The notes: a model not told the origin generated them from the letters alone. DNA of 64,000 bases from Marinomonas balearica (GCF_004362145.1 NZ_SNXC01000011.1:360438-424437), one strand, 5' to 3'; positions 43,341 through 52,924 are shown, numbered from the stretch's first letter. Numbers and translations are program-made.

Positions 43341-43999
43341 TGAGTGAGACCATGTTTTCTTCATTTTTCAAAAAAAATAAACCTAAGTCCCCATCTCATG
43401 ACACGCCTTCTATAATGGGCTTGCGCTTAGGCGGCAGCTTTGAGATCGATCCACTATTAATGCGTATGACACAAGATAATCTTGTTATAGATAACGCAGC
43501 CACAACTTACATCATAAAAGCCGTTGGTATTGCTGAGCTTGATGGAACTTGGATGTTTCGCTTCTATACGGATGATGATGCCTTTCTCCAAGTCATTTCT
43601 GAAGGCGGGAAAAAAGCGGAAGATGTTGTCGATGTAAAGCTCTTTCATTTTTACGATACTCAAGATATTGCGTCTCAAAGCGTTTGGGATACCTTGCTAA
43701 ATAAACAAATAGGTACACCTACATACGAATTAGAAAACCATCTTTATCAAAGGGTTTGGACCTCTGCGAGTGACTACCATAATCCTGTGTATGTACAAGA
43801 ACACACTTACGATGAAGAAGGCGAAATGTCGGAGACTGATCAATTTATCATGCTTTTCGAACGTGACATTGGCAGTGATCGGACAGAGTCATTATTCCTT
43901 TCTGCTGAAGAAAGTGAACAGCAAGGCGGTCTGAACCGCTGTTTTGTTTTAAGTACAGGTATTACGCTAAGCCCTTCTCAACTAACAATCCATGGTTAA
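43340..43999 (+). CDS. yjfK: DUF2491 protein (YjfK-like)
   Basis: A 219-residue cytoplasmic protein of unknown function. It begins SSFFKKNKPKSPSHDTPSIM and has LRLGGSFEIDPLLMRM and TYIIKAVGIAELDGTWMFRF, as in YjfK. The start could instead be the ATG at 43352, since the first ATG lies at the edge of an inverted repeat. It belongs to the yjfIJKLMC cluster. Confidence 0.82.
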   Translation: MSETMFSSFFKKNKPKSPSHDTPSIMGLRLGGSFEIDPLLMRMTQDNLVIDNAATTYIIKAVGIAELDGTWMFRFYTDDDAFLQVISEGGKKAEDVVDVKLFHFYDTQDIASQSVWDTLLNKQIGTPTYELENHLYQRVWTSASDYHNPVYVQEHTYDEEGEMSETDQFIMLFERDIGSDRTESLFLSAEESEQQGGLNRCFVLSTGITLSPSQLTIHG

Positions 44000-44029
44000 T
44001 AACTAATCATTTTCAAACAAGGAACTTTT

Positions 44030-44449
44030 ATGGATCCGCAAGTTCAAGACCTTCTCATAAGTGTTGGCAACTTTAGTGGCTATTTTGGTTTGGCCTTACT
44101 GTTCGTCATTATTTTTATTCTGGTGTACTCATTTATCACGCCCCATGATGAATGGAAGTTAATTAAATCTGAACAAAATACCGCAGCTTCTATCGGTCTA
44201 GGCGGCGCGATTATTGGCTTTGCCATTGCGTTAGGTGGCGCGGCGTCGAATTCTGTTTCTATTATCGATTTCGCTATTTGGGGCGTAATTGCGCTACTCG
44301 CGCAATCGCTTGCATTTGCCGTGGTTCGGTTTATCTTTATGCCGAAAATCGTTGCACGAATCATCGCGAATGAAGTCAGTGCGGGCATTATCCTCGCAGC
44401 TGTTAGTATTTCTGTAGGGATACTAAATTCAGCCTGCATGTCTTATTGA
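44030..44449 (+). CDS. yjfL: DUF350 membrane protein (YjfL-like)
   Basis: A 139-residue inner-membrane protein with four hydrophobic segments and two repeated DUF350 units (SIGLGGAIIGFAIALGGAAS; VSAGIILAAVSISVGILNSA). The role is unknown. GGAAC precedes the ATG closely. It lies in the middle of the yjf cluster, 10 bases before yjfM. Confidence 0.85.
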   Translation: MDPQVQDLLISVGNFSGYFGLALLFVIIFILVYSFITPHDEWKLIKSEQNTAASIGLGGAIIGFAIALGGAASNSVSIIDFAIWGVIALLAQSLAFAVVRFIFMPKIVARIIANEVSAGIILAAVSISVGILNSACMSY

Positions 44450-44459
44450 GGGATATATT

Positions 44460-45062
44460 GTGAAAAGAAGCCAATACATTGACCTCGATAAAATGCGTAA
44501 AGCAAAACCGAAGACGCTTAGCTTTCGTCCTCTCACACTCGCAATTGCTTCAATTACCTTAGCGGCATGCAGCCAGCCTGACGAAGAGGTTAAAATTGTT
44601 GCCTCAGTCGATGATTGTAAAGCGAACACCTCTCTTACTTTAGAGCAGTGTGAAGTGGCTTATAAACAAGCTTTAGAAGAAGCGGTGCGCACCGGACCTC
44701 GGTACGGTTCACAGCGACAATGTGAAGAAGATTTTGGGTATGATCAATGTGTCAGACCTCAATCTTCAGGCTTTTTTATGCCGATGTTTACCGGTTTCAT
44801 GATTGGTAATATGTTGAGTAACAGGAGTTACACTTACAACCCTGTTTATCAATATCGCAATTCTGGATCGTACAGAAACCGCCTGATGACAGCTGACGGC
44901 ACGGTAGTAGGTATGCCTGGAAAGCGCTCGTACCATGTTCCACCTTCAACGTTAAAACCAAAGCCAAAAGTCACCCGTACTGTTTCTCGCGGAGGTTTTG
45001 GCTCTGTTGCATCTGCCAAGTCCAGTTGGGGTGGCGGAAAATCGAAAGGGTGGGGCGGATAA
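44460..45062 (+). CDS. yjfM: DUF1190 lipoprotein (YjfM-like)
   Basis: A 200-residue exported lipoprotein. The GTG start follows GAGGGA. A lipobox (LAAC) lies near residue 37 after a hydrophobic stretch. Mature cysteine pairs (CKANTSLTLEQCEVAYKQAL; QCEEDFGYDQC) are characteristic of DUF1190, and the C-terminus is glycine/serine-rich (SVASAKSSWGGGKSKGWGG). Its stop is directly followed by the yjfC start. Confidence 0.85.
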   Translation: MKRSQYIDLDKMRKAKPKTLSFRPLTLAIASITLAACSQPDEEVKIVASVDDCKANTSLTLEQCEVAYKQALEEAVRTGPRYGSQRQCEEDFGYDQCVRPQSSGFFMPMFTGFMIGNMLSNRSYTYNPVYQYRNSGSYRNRLMTADGTVVGMPGKRSYHVPPSTLKPKPKVTRTVSRGGFGSVASAKSSWGGGKSKGWGG

Positions 45063-46229
45063 ATGCTCCGTATTCCCATTGCCGAACGGCCTCAATGGCA
45101 ACAAAAAGCGGAAGAGTTTGGTTTTGAATTTCACACCATGTATGGAGAGATATACTGGGATGAAACTGCATATTACCAATTTACCTTAGAGCAAATTGAA
45201 AAAGGCATTGAAGAGCCGACGGAAGACATTCATCAGATGTGTTTAGCCGTGGTCGAAAAAGTCGTCAATGACGAAGCTCTAATGCGGCGTTTTTGTTTGC
45301 CTGAAGCGCAATGGGACTTTATTCGCCAATCGTGGCGTAATGGTGACCCAAGCTTGTATTCACGATTGGATTTTGCCTATTCGGGCAATGGGGATGCAAA
45401 GCTTTACGAAAATAATGCTGACACTCCGACCAGTGTTTATGAAACCGGTTTTTGGCAATGGCTTTGGCTGCAAGATAATGTCGACACAGGGAAACTCCCT
45501 GCACACACAGACCAATTTAATTGTTTGCAAGAAAAGTTGGTGAACCGATTTAAAGAAATTAAATATTTAACCCCTGATCGTATTTTGCATTTTTCCTGCT
45601 GTAAGGATACGCCAGAAGATCGTGGAACCGTTCAATACCTAGAAGATTGCGCGAATGAGGCGGGGATAAATACGGACTTTGTGTACATAGATGACATTGG
45701 ACGAGATGAACACGGGAATTTTAGTGATATGGATGATCACGTTATCAACTCTATGTTCAAGCTATACCCTTGGGAGTTTATGATGCAGGAGACGTTTTCT
45801 GAATCTCTTGGAAAAAATAACATTCGTTGGTTAGAACCACCATGGAAAAGCATCTTATCCAATAAAGCACTGTTGCCTATGTTATGGAAGATGTTTCCGA
45901 ACCATCCAAACTTACTGCCTGCATTTTTTGAAGATGAGCTTCACCTCGCCAGCGGCGTCGATTCAATGGTTAAAAAACCAATTTTTTCTCGCGAAGGCTC
46001 AAATATTTCTTTTATTGGAAAAAACGCTGATATTGAAGCGTCTTCTGGGCCTTATGGTGAAGAAGGCTTTATCTATCAAGCGACGCATATGCTGCCAAAG
46101 TTCGGTGACAGTTATACGTTAATCGGCAGTTGGCTGGTTGATAATCAAGCGGCTGGCATTTCGATCCGAGAAGATAGAAACCCCATCACTCAAGACATGA
46201 GTCGATTTTTACCGCATGTTATTGTTTAG
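45063..46229 (+). CDS. yjfC: Glutathionylspermidine synthase-like ATP-grasp protein (YjfC)
   Basis: A 388-residue protein of the glutathionylspermidine synthase C-terminal-like family (YgiC/YjfC). It contains [20 protein letters not shown] with [14 protein letters not shown], and [12 protein letters not shown] near the C-terminus, consistent with the ATP-grasp fold. YjfC/YgiC proteins lack the amidase half of GspS and their natural substrate is not known. It closes the yjfIJKLMC operon, sharing the stop/start junction with yjfM. Confidence 0.88.
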   Translation: MLRIPIAERPQWQQKAEEFGFEFHTMYGEIYWDETAYYQFTLEQIEKGIEEPTEDIHQMCLAVVEKVVNDEALMRRFCLPEAQWDFIRQSWRNGDPSLYSRLDFAYSGNGDAKLYENNADTPTSVYETGFWQWLWLQDNVDTGKLPAHTDQFNCLQEKLVNRFKEIKYLTPDRILHFSCCKDTPEDRGTVQYLEDCANEAGINTDFVYIDDIGRDEHGNFSDMDDHVINSMFKLYPWEFMMQETFSESLGKNNIRWLEPPWKSILSNKALLPMLWKMFPNHPNLLPAFFEDELHLASGVDSMVKKPIFSREGSNISFIGKNADIEASSGPYGEEGFIYQATHMLPKFGDSYTLIGSWLVDNQAAGISIREDRNPITQDMSRFLPHVIV

Positions 46230-46640
46230 TTTCGCTAAAAACGGTTTGGTTTTATAACTTTGATCGGGATATCTGTGAATTAAAAGACACAGAGTTAAGG
46301 AAGGTGTGAACAAGCCCTCTCGCTTCAGCGTGTGGATGCCTCCTCTTTATTCGAGGCAAGTTTCGCCGTCCAATATTGAGCATATTGGTAAGAAAATGAA
46401 CAAAGAACTAAAGATAGTTTAGCCCTCGCCCTTTGGGTCTTTCAGAGAGTCAGCCTATCTTCGTTAAGAGTGATTGAAAGGTATTAACAAGCCCGCTCAC
46501 TCTCGCCTTAATAGTCTGTTTCTCTGATAAGACTAAAGCTCATAAGACTTATTCGTAGCTTCCTTAATGTTTTTTATACAATAGATCCCACTACTTTAAA
46601 GTGACATTAGCTTCATTGCTGATTACAATTAACTCGATAT
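46230..46640. other. Non-coding gap upstream of the TPP riboswitch
   Basis: About 410 bases without a credible gene. It holds two similar segments, gaacaagccctctcgcttc near 46309 and taacaagcccgctcactctc near 46486, and several short self-complementary stretches. The thiBPQ promoter should lie near its right end. Nothing else is recognised. Confidence 0.4.
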
Positions 46641-46748
46641 ATCTCTTGGGGTGCCATATTTCTAGTTGTGTTTGACTGGTAATTTGGCTGAGAAGCTTTG
46701 CTAACCCATTGAACCTGAACCAGATAATGCTGGCGTAGGAATTGAGAT
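46641..46748 (+). promoter_or_regulatory. TPP riboswitch (THI element)
   Basis: All conserved blocks are present: GGGGTGCC at 46648, GGCTGAGA at 46686, ACCC, TGAACCTGA and CCAGATAATGCTGGCGTAGGA (given in parts), closed by an ATCTC/GAGAT P1 stem. It binds thiamine pyrophosphate and represses the thiamine transporter genes. Confidence 0.96.
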
Positions 46749-46781
46749 AGCGAGTCTTGTCTTGCCATTTCTGCTGTACGC

Positions 46782-46798
46782 CGCTCGTAATTGGAGCG
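46782..46798 (+). promoter_or_regulatory. Hairpin that can sequester the thiB ribosome site
   Basis: CGCTC (46782-46786) pairs with GAGCG (46794-46798); the latter contains most of the GGAG Shine-Dalgarno sequence (46793-46796), 7 bases before the ATG at 46804. Together with the aptamer it suggests control of translation initiation. Confidence 0.65.
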
Positions 46799-46803
46799 AC
46801 CTG

Positions 46804-47811
46804 ATGTCTTTTAAAAAATCTTTGTTAACTGCCTTTTCTGCATCTGTGATGTTGGTTACAGCAAGTTCTGCTGTTGCTGCATCAACATTAAATGTTTATA
46901 CCTATGATTCGTTTGCCTCTGACTGGGGCCCGGGTCCAAAAATCAAAACAAAATTCGAAGCGCAATGCGATTGTACTTTGAACTACGTCACGTTGGATTC
47001 TTCGGTTGGTATTCTCTCTCGTGTTCAGTTAGAAGGATCAAGTTCTTCGGCTGATGTGGTTTTGGGGTTAGACCTTAATGTAATGGAAGCTGCGAAGAAA
47101 ACCGGTTTGCTAGCAGAGCACGCAGTGGATACTTCTAAGGTGAATGTTGCTGGTGGGTGGAGCGGCAAATACTTTGTGCCGTTTGACCAAGGCTATTTCG
47201 CGTTTATTTACAACAGCGAAACGATGGCGCAACCTCCAAAAAGTCTTAAAGAAGTGATTGAAAATGAAAACTTGAGGGTTATCTATCAAGACCCTCGTAC
47301 TTCGACACCAGGTCTGGGCTTATTGCTATGGATGAAGTCCGTCTATGGTGACAACGCAGATCAAGCTTGGGAAAAGCTCGCTTCACATACGGTGACGGTG
47401 ACAAAAGGTTGGTACGATGGATACAGTCTATTCCTGAAAGGCGAAGCGGATGTTGTTCTAAGTTACACTACGTCTCCTGCGTATCATGTTGTTGCGGAAG
47501 GTGAAACAAAATACAAGGCGGCACCTGCATCAGAAGGGTTTTATCCACAAGTAGAAGTGGCTGCGATGCTGAAAAACGCTCCGAATAAAGAGCTGGCAAA
47601 CGAGTTCATGAGCTTTATTTTGACTGCCGAGTTCCAAAACACGGTTGCAACAGGAAATTGGATGTTGCCTGTAATCGATGATGTTGATGAATTGCCTGAA
47701 ATCTTCGGACAGTTGGAGCAACCAACGAAAGTGCTGATCTTGCCTGCTGATGAAGTAGCGAGACATCGTAAGGCGTGGATTAACGAATGGCTTGATGCGA
47801 CGACCCGTTAG
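46804..47811 (+). CDS. thiB: Thiamine ABC transporter substrate-binding protein
   Basis: Periplasmic thiamine/TPP receptor. The ATG at 46804 (MSFKKSLLTAFSASVMLVTA, signal peptide cleaved after AVAA) is chosen over an upstream in-frame codon that lies in the riboswitch leader. The mature part, about 310 residues, has TLNVYTYDSFASDWGPGPKI, the ThiB-typical start, and PFDQGYFAFIYN. It is the first gene of thiBPQ. Confidence 0.95.
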   Translation: MSFKKSLLTAFSASVMLVTASSAVAASTLNVYTYDSFASDWGPGPKIKTKFEAQCDCTLNYVTLDSSVGILSRVQLEGSSSSADVVLGLDLNVMEAAKKTGLLAEHAVDTSKVNVAGGWSGKYFVPFDQGYFAFIYNSETMAQPPKSLKEVIENENLRVIYQDPRTSTPGLGLLLWMKSVYGDNADQAWEKLASHTVTVTKGWYDGYSLFLKGEADVVLSYTTSPAYHVVAEGETKYKAAPASEGFYPQVEVAAMLKNAPNKELANEFMSFILTAEFQNTVATGNWMLPVIDDVDELPEIFGQLEQPTKVLILPADEVARHRKAWINEWLDATTR

Positions 47812-47854
47812 TAAGTGTTGATTTTCTTGTTGTATATTTCGGAGTTGAGCTGAT

Positions 47855-49435
47855 TTGAAATTGTTTGTTCGTTCTTATTGGCTCGCTTTCGGAGGGTTAC
47901 TTTCCTATTTAGTTGTAGGTCTCGCCGCTTTTGTATCCTTATTAGCCTACTCGTCACCTGTCGAGTGGTTAGGGTACTTACAAGAGCCGTATCTTTGGCG
48001 GCTCATTCGTTTCTCTTTTCTTCAAGCACTGTTAAGTGCTGTCATTAGTATTGCAATCGCTGTTCCCGTTGCATCATGTTTGTATCATCGACATTTTTGG
48101 GGGAGACGATTTCTCCTAAATTTGTTTGCTATTTCTATGGTTATTCCCGCGATCATTGCAATTCTCGGTATTGTTATGGTCTATGGTCGAAATGGTGTGC
48201 TTAGTGATGTCGCTGACATATTCGGCTTATATGGCTTGTTTGGCATTCTTCTCGCGCATGTTTTCTTTAATATGCCGCTGGCAGTGCGTTTGATTCTTCA
48301 AGTGTACCAAATGATTCCGGATGCCCAATGGCGGCTCGCCAGCCAGTTTTCTTTTGGGCGGTGGTATGCTTTTCAGATCATTGAATGGCACTATATTCGA
48401 AAAGCCTTACCGGGCGCCTTTGTGCTGATTTTTATGTTGTGCTTTTCGAGTTTTGCGGTGGTCTTAAGCTTAGGTGGCGGCCCTAAATCCAGTACATTAG
48501 AAGTTGCGATCTATCAGGCATTGCGATTCGATTTTGATATTGCCAAAGCCAGCTTCTTGTCCTTGCTGCAAATAATCATTTGTTCGAGTATTGCTTGGTG
48601 TGTGTATCGCTATTCTCCCGCGTTAGCTCAAGATATAAGTGTGATCGAAGGTCAAAAAAGTGATCTCAAAGGAGGGAAGGTGTCGATGTGTATCGATGTG
48701 GCAGCTTGCCTATTGGCATTGTTGTTAATGGTGCCTCCGTTTTTAGCGATCTTTATTCCTGTATTGAGTTCACTGTTTTGGGAAACCTTGCATGATGATG
48801 CGCTTTGGCGAGCGCTGCTTGTTTCTCTTAAAATTGCCCTCCCGTCGGCTTTGTTGTCGCTGCTTATTGGGCTGAGTGTGGTTGTTTTGGCGCGTGCGAG
48901 TTTGTTAAGTACGCACTATTCAAAATGGTCGCTTCGCTTAGAGCAAATGGGAAATTTTGTTCTAATGGTTCCCAGTATTGTATTGGCAACAGGGTTATTT
49001 CTGATTTTACGGAAGTTGGGAATTGGGTTTGATTATACTTTTTGGGTTGTCGTCTGGGTCAATGCGGTAATGGCTTTGCCGTTTGTGATTCGATCTATCG
49101 CACCTGTTTTTTATCAGTATGAGAAGCGATACCACTTTTTGTATCGATCTTTGGGGATTAAAGGGCGACATCGATTTGTCTTGGAGTGGCCTTACACTCG
49201 ATCTGCCTTAGCACAAGGAATGGCCTACGCATTAGTCTTAAGTCTTGGTGACATGGGCGTTGTTGCTCTTTTTGGTAGTCAAGATTTACTATCGCTGCCT
49301 TTGTATTTATTTCAGCTGATTGGCTCCTACCGAGTAGAACAAGGCGCATGTGTTGCAATTGTGCTTTTGTTACTTTGTCTCATTTGTTTCTATCTTACTA
49401 ATCGAATTGTAGGCGGTAAAATTGCTAGAATTTAA
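47855..49435 (+). CDS. thiP: Thiamine ABC transporter permease
   Basis: A 526-residue permease with two fused membrane domains, each with an EAA-type coupling loop, the usual ThiP arrangement. Segments GLYGLFGILLAHVFFNMPLA and FSSFAVVLSLGGGPKSSTLE identify the family. It begins with TTG, preceded by GGAGTTGAG. The 3' end overlaps thiQ by 14 bases. Confidence 0.93.
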   Translation: MKLFVRSYWLAFGGLLSYLVVGLAAFVSLLAYSSPVEWLGYLQEPYLWRLIRFSFLQALLSAVISIAIAVPVASCLYHRHFWGRRFLLNLFAISMVIPAIIAILGIVMVYGRNGVLSDVADIFGLYGLFGILLAHVFFNMPLAVRLILQVYQMIPDAQWRLASQFSFGRWYAFQIIEWHYIRKALPGAFVLIFMLCFSSFAVVLSLGGGPKSSTLEVAIYQALRFDFDIAKASFLSLLQIIICSSIAWCVYRYSPALAQDISVIEGQKSDLKGGKVSMCIDVAACLLALLLMVPPFLAIFIPVLSSLFWETLHDDALWRALLVSLKIALPSALLSLLIGLSVVVLARASLLSTHYSKWSLRLEQMGNFVLMVPSIVLATGLFLILRKLGIGFDYTFWVVVWVNAVMALPFVIRSIAPVFYQYEKRYHFLYRSLGIKGRHRFVLEWPYTRSALAQGMAYALVLSLGDMGVVALFGSQDLLSLPLYLFQLIGSYRVEQGACVAIVLLLLCLICFYLTNRIVGGKIARI

Positions 49436-50111
49436 TCTGCATTATCAATGGGATGATTTTAAAGCGCACTATAGTGGTTCTTTTGATAAAGGTTTTACCT
49501 GTTTGCTCGGGGGCAGTGGAGAAGGCAAAAGCACTCTGTTGTACTTGTTAGGCGGATTTCTCAAAGGAGAAGGGCAACTGCGCTTTGATGAGCGTGATGT
49601 TTTATCATTTGAGGCAAATGAGAGACCGATAACAACCTTGTTTCAAAGCGATAATGTGTTTCCTCAGTTAAGCGTTTGGGACAATGTGGCAATTGGCGTG
49701 CACCCTTCACGAAAGCTATCACTGGACGATCAAAAACGAGTAACGCAGTCTTTAAAGAAGGTTCAGCTTGATCACCTTTCCTCTAAATTTCCGGGTGAAT
49801 TATCAGGAGGACAGGTACAGAGAGTGTCCATTGCGCGTGCCCTTGTGCGTAAACAACCTATTTTACTATTAGATGAACCTTTTAGCGCATTGGATCCTGC
49901 TCTAAGACGAGAGATGCTGAATCTTGTGAAAGAGGTAACGCATGAGCAAGGCTTGATTACCATTATGGTGACTCATTCTCCTGATGATGCTCTTTTTGTA
50001 GATGGAAAAATTGTCTTGGTAGAAAATGGGAAGCTTGTTGCGCAAGATGATGCTCAGGTATTAAAAGGAAACAATCGTAACGCTCATTTTGAGCGCTATT
50101 TAGGACGTTAA
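49422..50111 (+). CDS. thiQ: Thiamine ABC transporter ATP-binding protein
   Basis: A 229-residue ATPase with Walker A GGSGEGKST near 32-40, signature LSGGQVQRVSIARALVRKQP, and Walker B ILLLDEPFSALDP. The Q-loop LFQSDNVFPQLSVWDNVAIG is also intact. The TTG start lies inside thiP. It completes the riboswitch-controlled thiBPQ operon. Confidence 0.95.
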   Translation: MLEFNLHYQWDDFKAHYSGSFDKGFTCLLGGSGEGKSTLLYLLGGFLKGEGQLRFDERDVLSFEANERPITTLFQSDNVFPQLSVWDNVAIGVHPSRKLSLDDQKRVTQSLKKVQLDHLSSKFPGELSGGQVQRVSIARALVRKQPILLLDEPFSALDPALRREMLNLVKEVTHEQGLITIMVTHSPDDALFVDGKIVLVENGKLVAQDDAQVLKGNNRNAHFERYLGR

Positions 50112-50160
50112 CGACAATCTTATTGGTGGTTGCGGTACGTTAATAACCATGAGGTAGTGT

Positions 50161-51027
50161 GTGTCACAAGAGTATTACAATGTTCGCAAAGGTATTTTTG
50201 CAACCATTACATATGCGTTTATCATGTCAATCGCCGCGGTTGGTGCTAAGCATGTCCAAACACAAATATCAGTCGCCGTTCTCGTTTTTTGGCAAAGCCT
50301 ATTTTGTGTTGTGGTGTTGTTCCCTCAAATGCGCGGTAAGTGGGAAAAACGTTCGTTTGATACAATAAAAATACACATTCTAAGAAGCGTTGGTGGATTT
50401 GTTGGTTTTCTCTGTTATTACTGGGCTTTAAATGAAATTCCGCTTGTTGAAGCGTCTCTTCTGCGCAGCTGCGCACCGCTTTGTGTTCCTTTCGTTGTTT
50501 TAATTGTACATAAAATTTTCATTCCCAAAGCGCGTTGGGTTCCCTTGCTGGTTGGCTTTGTGGGGGTTGCATTGGTGATTCATCCAACACCAACAAATTT
50601 TAACCCTTGGCATATTGTTGGGTTTTTGTCTGCCGTTGGATTGGCTTTTTCTATGATTACAACGCGTATGTTAAGTACGAAAGTCAGCTCTCATGAAACT
50701 ATGATCGTATATTTCAGTTTTTCAGCAGCGTGTTCCTTGATTATGGCGTTGGCACAAGGCGATTCCATTGCGCTGCCAGTTAATGTCTGGGGTTGGGTGT
50801 TGGCGGTTTCAGGAGCGTTGTATGTCGGAATGTACCTCTATACATTAGCCTATACGAGTGCGCCGGCTAGCCTTGTGTCGCCGGTGAGTTATGTGGGAAT
50901 CGCGTTTTCAGGTTTCTGGGGGTGGGTTATTTGGGGGCATGTGCCTGATGCTTATGCTATTTCAGGCACTGTTTTGATTTTTTTAAGCGTTTTGTTAAGC
51001 GCATCCGTTGCCAAAAAACGAGCCTAA
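50161..51027 (+). CDS. EamA-family (DMT) transporter
   Basis: A 288-residue inner-membrane permease with about ten hydrophobic helices in two EamA repeats (GFVGFLCYYWALNEIPLVEA; TLAYTSAPASLVSPVSYVGI). Substrate unknown; relatives export amino acids or other metabolites. GTG start. It is convergent with the next DMT gene, with a small bidirectional hairpin between them. Confidence 0.88.
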   Translation: MSQEYYNVRKGIFATITYAFIMSIAAVGAKHVQTQISVAVLVFWQSLFCVVVLFPQMRGKWEKRSFDTIKIHILRSVGGFVGFLCYYWALNEIPLVEASLLRSCAPLCVPFVVLIVHKIFIPKARWVPLLVGFVGVALVIHPTPTNFNPWHIVGFLSAVGLAFSMITTRMLSTKVSSHETMIVYFSFSAACSLIMALAQGDSIALPVNVWGWVLAVSGALYVGMYLYTLAYTSAPASLVSPVSYVGIAFSGFWGWVIWGHVPDAYAISGTVLIFLSVLLSASVAKKRA

Positions 51028-51051
51028 ACTCTATGGTCAGCAGGAGTTTAG
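51024..51051. terminator. Hairpin between convergent EamA genes
   Basis: Perfect 8-bp arms CTAAACTC/GAGTTTAG around a 12-base loop, overlapping the stop codon of the first gene. T runs are short, so efficiency is uncertain. Confidence 0.5.
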
Positions 51052-51058
51052 TATCAAT

Positions 51059-51964
51059 TTAATGTTGAGCTTCAAACTTTTTGTTGAGTATCGTGGCTGT
51101 TAATATCCCGCCTAAAATAAAGGCAACGCCAACCATGTGAAACACATGAAATTGCTCGCCTAAAAGAGGGATAGAAAGCGCAATACTAAAAACAGGCATC
51201 AAGTGTATGAAGTGGCCTGCCGTCGCGGGGCCGAGTTTTTCAATGCCTTTGTTCCAACAAATAAAAGCGGCGATCGAAGCAAATAACGCCATATATAGAA
51301 GCACTAACCAGTTGTGATCAGGGATATCTAAGATAGATTGCGTCCCGAATATGGCATATATCGGCGCCTGTGCAAGCGTTCCTATTATCGCTGTAGAAGT
51401 AAAAAAAGCATACAGCGACATTTTCTTAGGGCGCTTTGAAAGTAACACCGAATACAAAGCCCAGCTCGTAACGGCCGTGATTACCCACATGTCTCCCTTA
51501 GTGATGGTTAAATGCAGTAAGGTATCTAAGCTTCCTCTGCTTACTATGGTCGTTGCGCCAATGGTTGATACTGCGATTCCAATATTTTGCAGTTTGCTTG
51601 TTCGAGCTCCGAGCAAAATGCGTGCGACGAGAAGAATGAGAATGGGCATTAAAGAATTGAGGAGTACGGCGTTAGTCACCGTTGTCGTTGTTAGCGCGAT
51701 GTACAAAAATAGATTGTAATTGCAAACTCCCAGTACCCCCATAAGGGTGAGTAATGGGAGATTTTGCATTAGGATTTTTCTTTCATTAACGAGAGTTCTA
51801 TAGGTGAAAGGTAAGAGAAATGCGCAAGCCAAAAACCACCTGAAAAACGACAATGTGTAAGGATCCATGCCTTCACTGAGTGTGAGTCTACCTAATACAT
51901 AGTTGCCTGACCAAAATACAATTGAGAACAGTAAAAAGGTATAGGCGTTAGGGGATTTCAGCAT
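51059..51964 (-). CDS. EamA-family (DMT) transporter
   Basis: A 301-residue permease with two EamA repeats and ten predicted helices (SIVFWSGNYVLGRLTLSEGM, GVLGVCNYNLFLYIALTTTT, ACNKGIEKLGPAT-type end seen as CWNKGIEKLGPATAGHFIHL). Substrate unknown. It is the second of three neighbouring DMT genes and shows little similarity by eye to the first, so they are not recent duplicates. Confidence 0.88.
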   Translation of the reverse strand: MLKSPNAYTFLLFSIVFWSGNYVLGRLTLSEGMDPYTLSFFRWFLACAFLLPFTYRTLVNERKILMQNLPLLTLMGVLGVCNYNLFLYIALTTTTVTNAVLLNSLMPILILLVARILLGARTSKLQNIGIAVSTIGATTIVSRGSLDTLLHLTITKGDMWVITAVTSWALYSVLLSKRPKKMSLYAFFTSTAIIGTLAQAPIYAIFGTQSILDIPDHNWLVLLYMALFASIAAFICWNKGIEKLGPATAGHFIHLMPVFSIALSIPLLGEQFHVFHMVGVAFILGGILTATILNKKFEAQH

Positions 51965-52017
51965 AGTGTTTCGTCATCATATCGAGCGTTAGTGTAGTGG
52001 ATCAAGAATCGGCTTAA

Positions 52018-52905
52018 TTACGCTTTTTTCGATTTTTTCCAGTTTTGAACTGTCAATCCTAATAAAATACAGACTAATCCAACGAGTGTGGAGATCAGTA
52101 TTGGTTCGTTGGCAATTTGAGAGAGCCACACAATGGATAAAATGGGTGATAGGAAGATTAAGTTTGCTAACTGGCTGGTTCGATCTGCGCGTTTCATAGC
52201 CAAATTCCATAAAATGAAGCTTACTCCCATCTCGAAAAAACCAATATAAACAGACGGTAAGAGCCCTTGCTCGGGCCAATGGTTAAGTTCCCCGGTAAAT
52301 ATTGCATAAAGCACTATAAGGGGTAATGCGAAGCTGAAATTAAGTGTTAAGCCAATCAGTCCAGGGCGCTTATCTTTTGTGTTGATTAACCAATAGAGTG
52401 CCCAAATAACCGTACTTATAAGAGCAAGACCTACACCATATAGGTTGGCAAATTCCAGTGATAATACGTTCCCTCGGGTTGCAATATAGAGTACGCCAAA
52501 ATAACAGAAGGCTGCGGCGATGAGGTCTGCTAAACGTAGCTTTTGCCCCAAAATCGGAATCGCCATAAAGCTTAAGACAATGCCCCAAGTGTAATTGATT
52601 GCTTGGGCTTCTTGGGCTGGAAGTTGATTGTACGCATACAGTAATATCAAATAGTAAACGAATGGGTTAATGGCTCCTAAAAGTAAGGATGTTTTCCATT
52701 CTGTTTTCCCCATCTCGATGAGTTGTGTCATTTCTTTGTTTTTGATCACGATCAAAAGAAGGAAAACGAAAGACGTGACCGTAGCAACCAAAAGAAGCTG
52801 TACGGGTGAATAGTGCTTTAGGGCAAGAGAAAAAGCCGTCGCTACGGTTGACCAAAGTAAGACTGCTCCTAGTCCAAATAACATTGCCTGTTTTTGATTG
52901 GTCAT
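52018..52905 (-). CDS. EamA-family (DMT) transporter
   Basis: A 295-residue permease with two EamA repeats (FGLGAVLLWSTVATAFSLAL, the typical N-terminal WSTVATAF; GFFEMGVSFILWNLAMKRAD). Related proteins are often annotated as RhaT/YdcZ-type or paraquat-type exporters without proof. It is codirectional with the preceding gene (53-base gap) and divergent from rpsF. Confidence 0.88.
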   Translation of the reverse strand: MTNQKQAMLFGLGAVLLWSTVATAFSLALKHYSPVQLLLVATVTSFVFLLLIVIKNKEMTQLIEMGKTEWKTSLLLGAINPFVYYLILLYAYNQLPAQEAQAINYTWGIVLSFMAIPILGQKLRLADLIAAAFCYFGVLYIATRGNVLSLEFANLYGVGLALISTVIWALYWLINTKDKRPGLIGLTLNFSFALPLIVLYAIFTGELNHWPEQGLLPSVYIGFFEMGVSFILWNLAMKRADRTSQLANLIFLSPILSIVWLSQIANEPILISTLVGLVCILLGLTVQNWKKSKKA

Positions 52906-52924
52906 TAAATATCCTTAAATGGGT

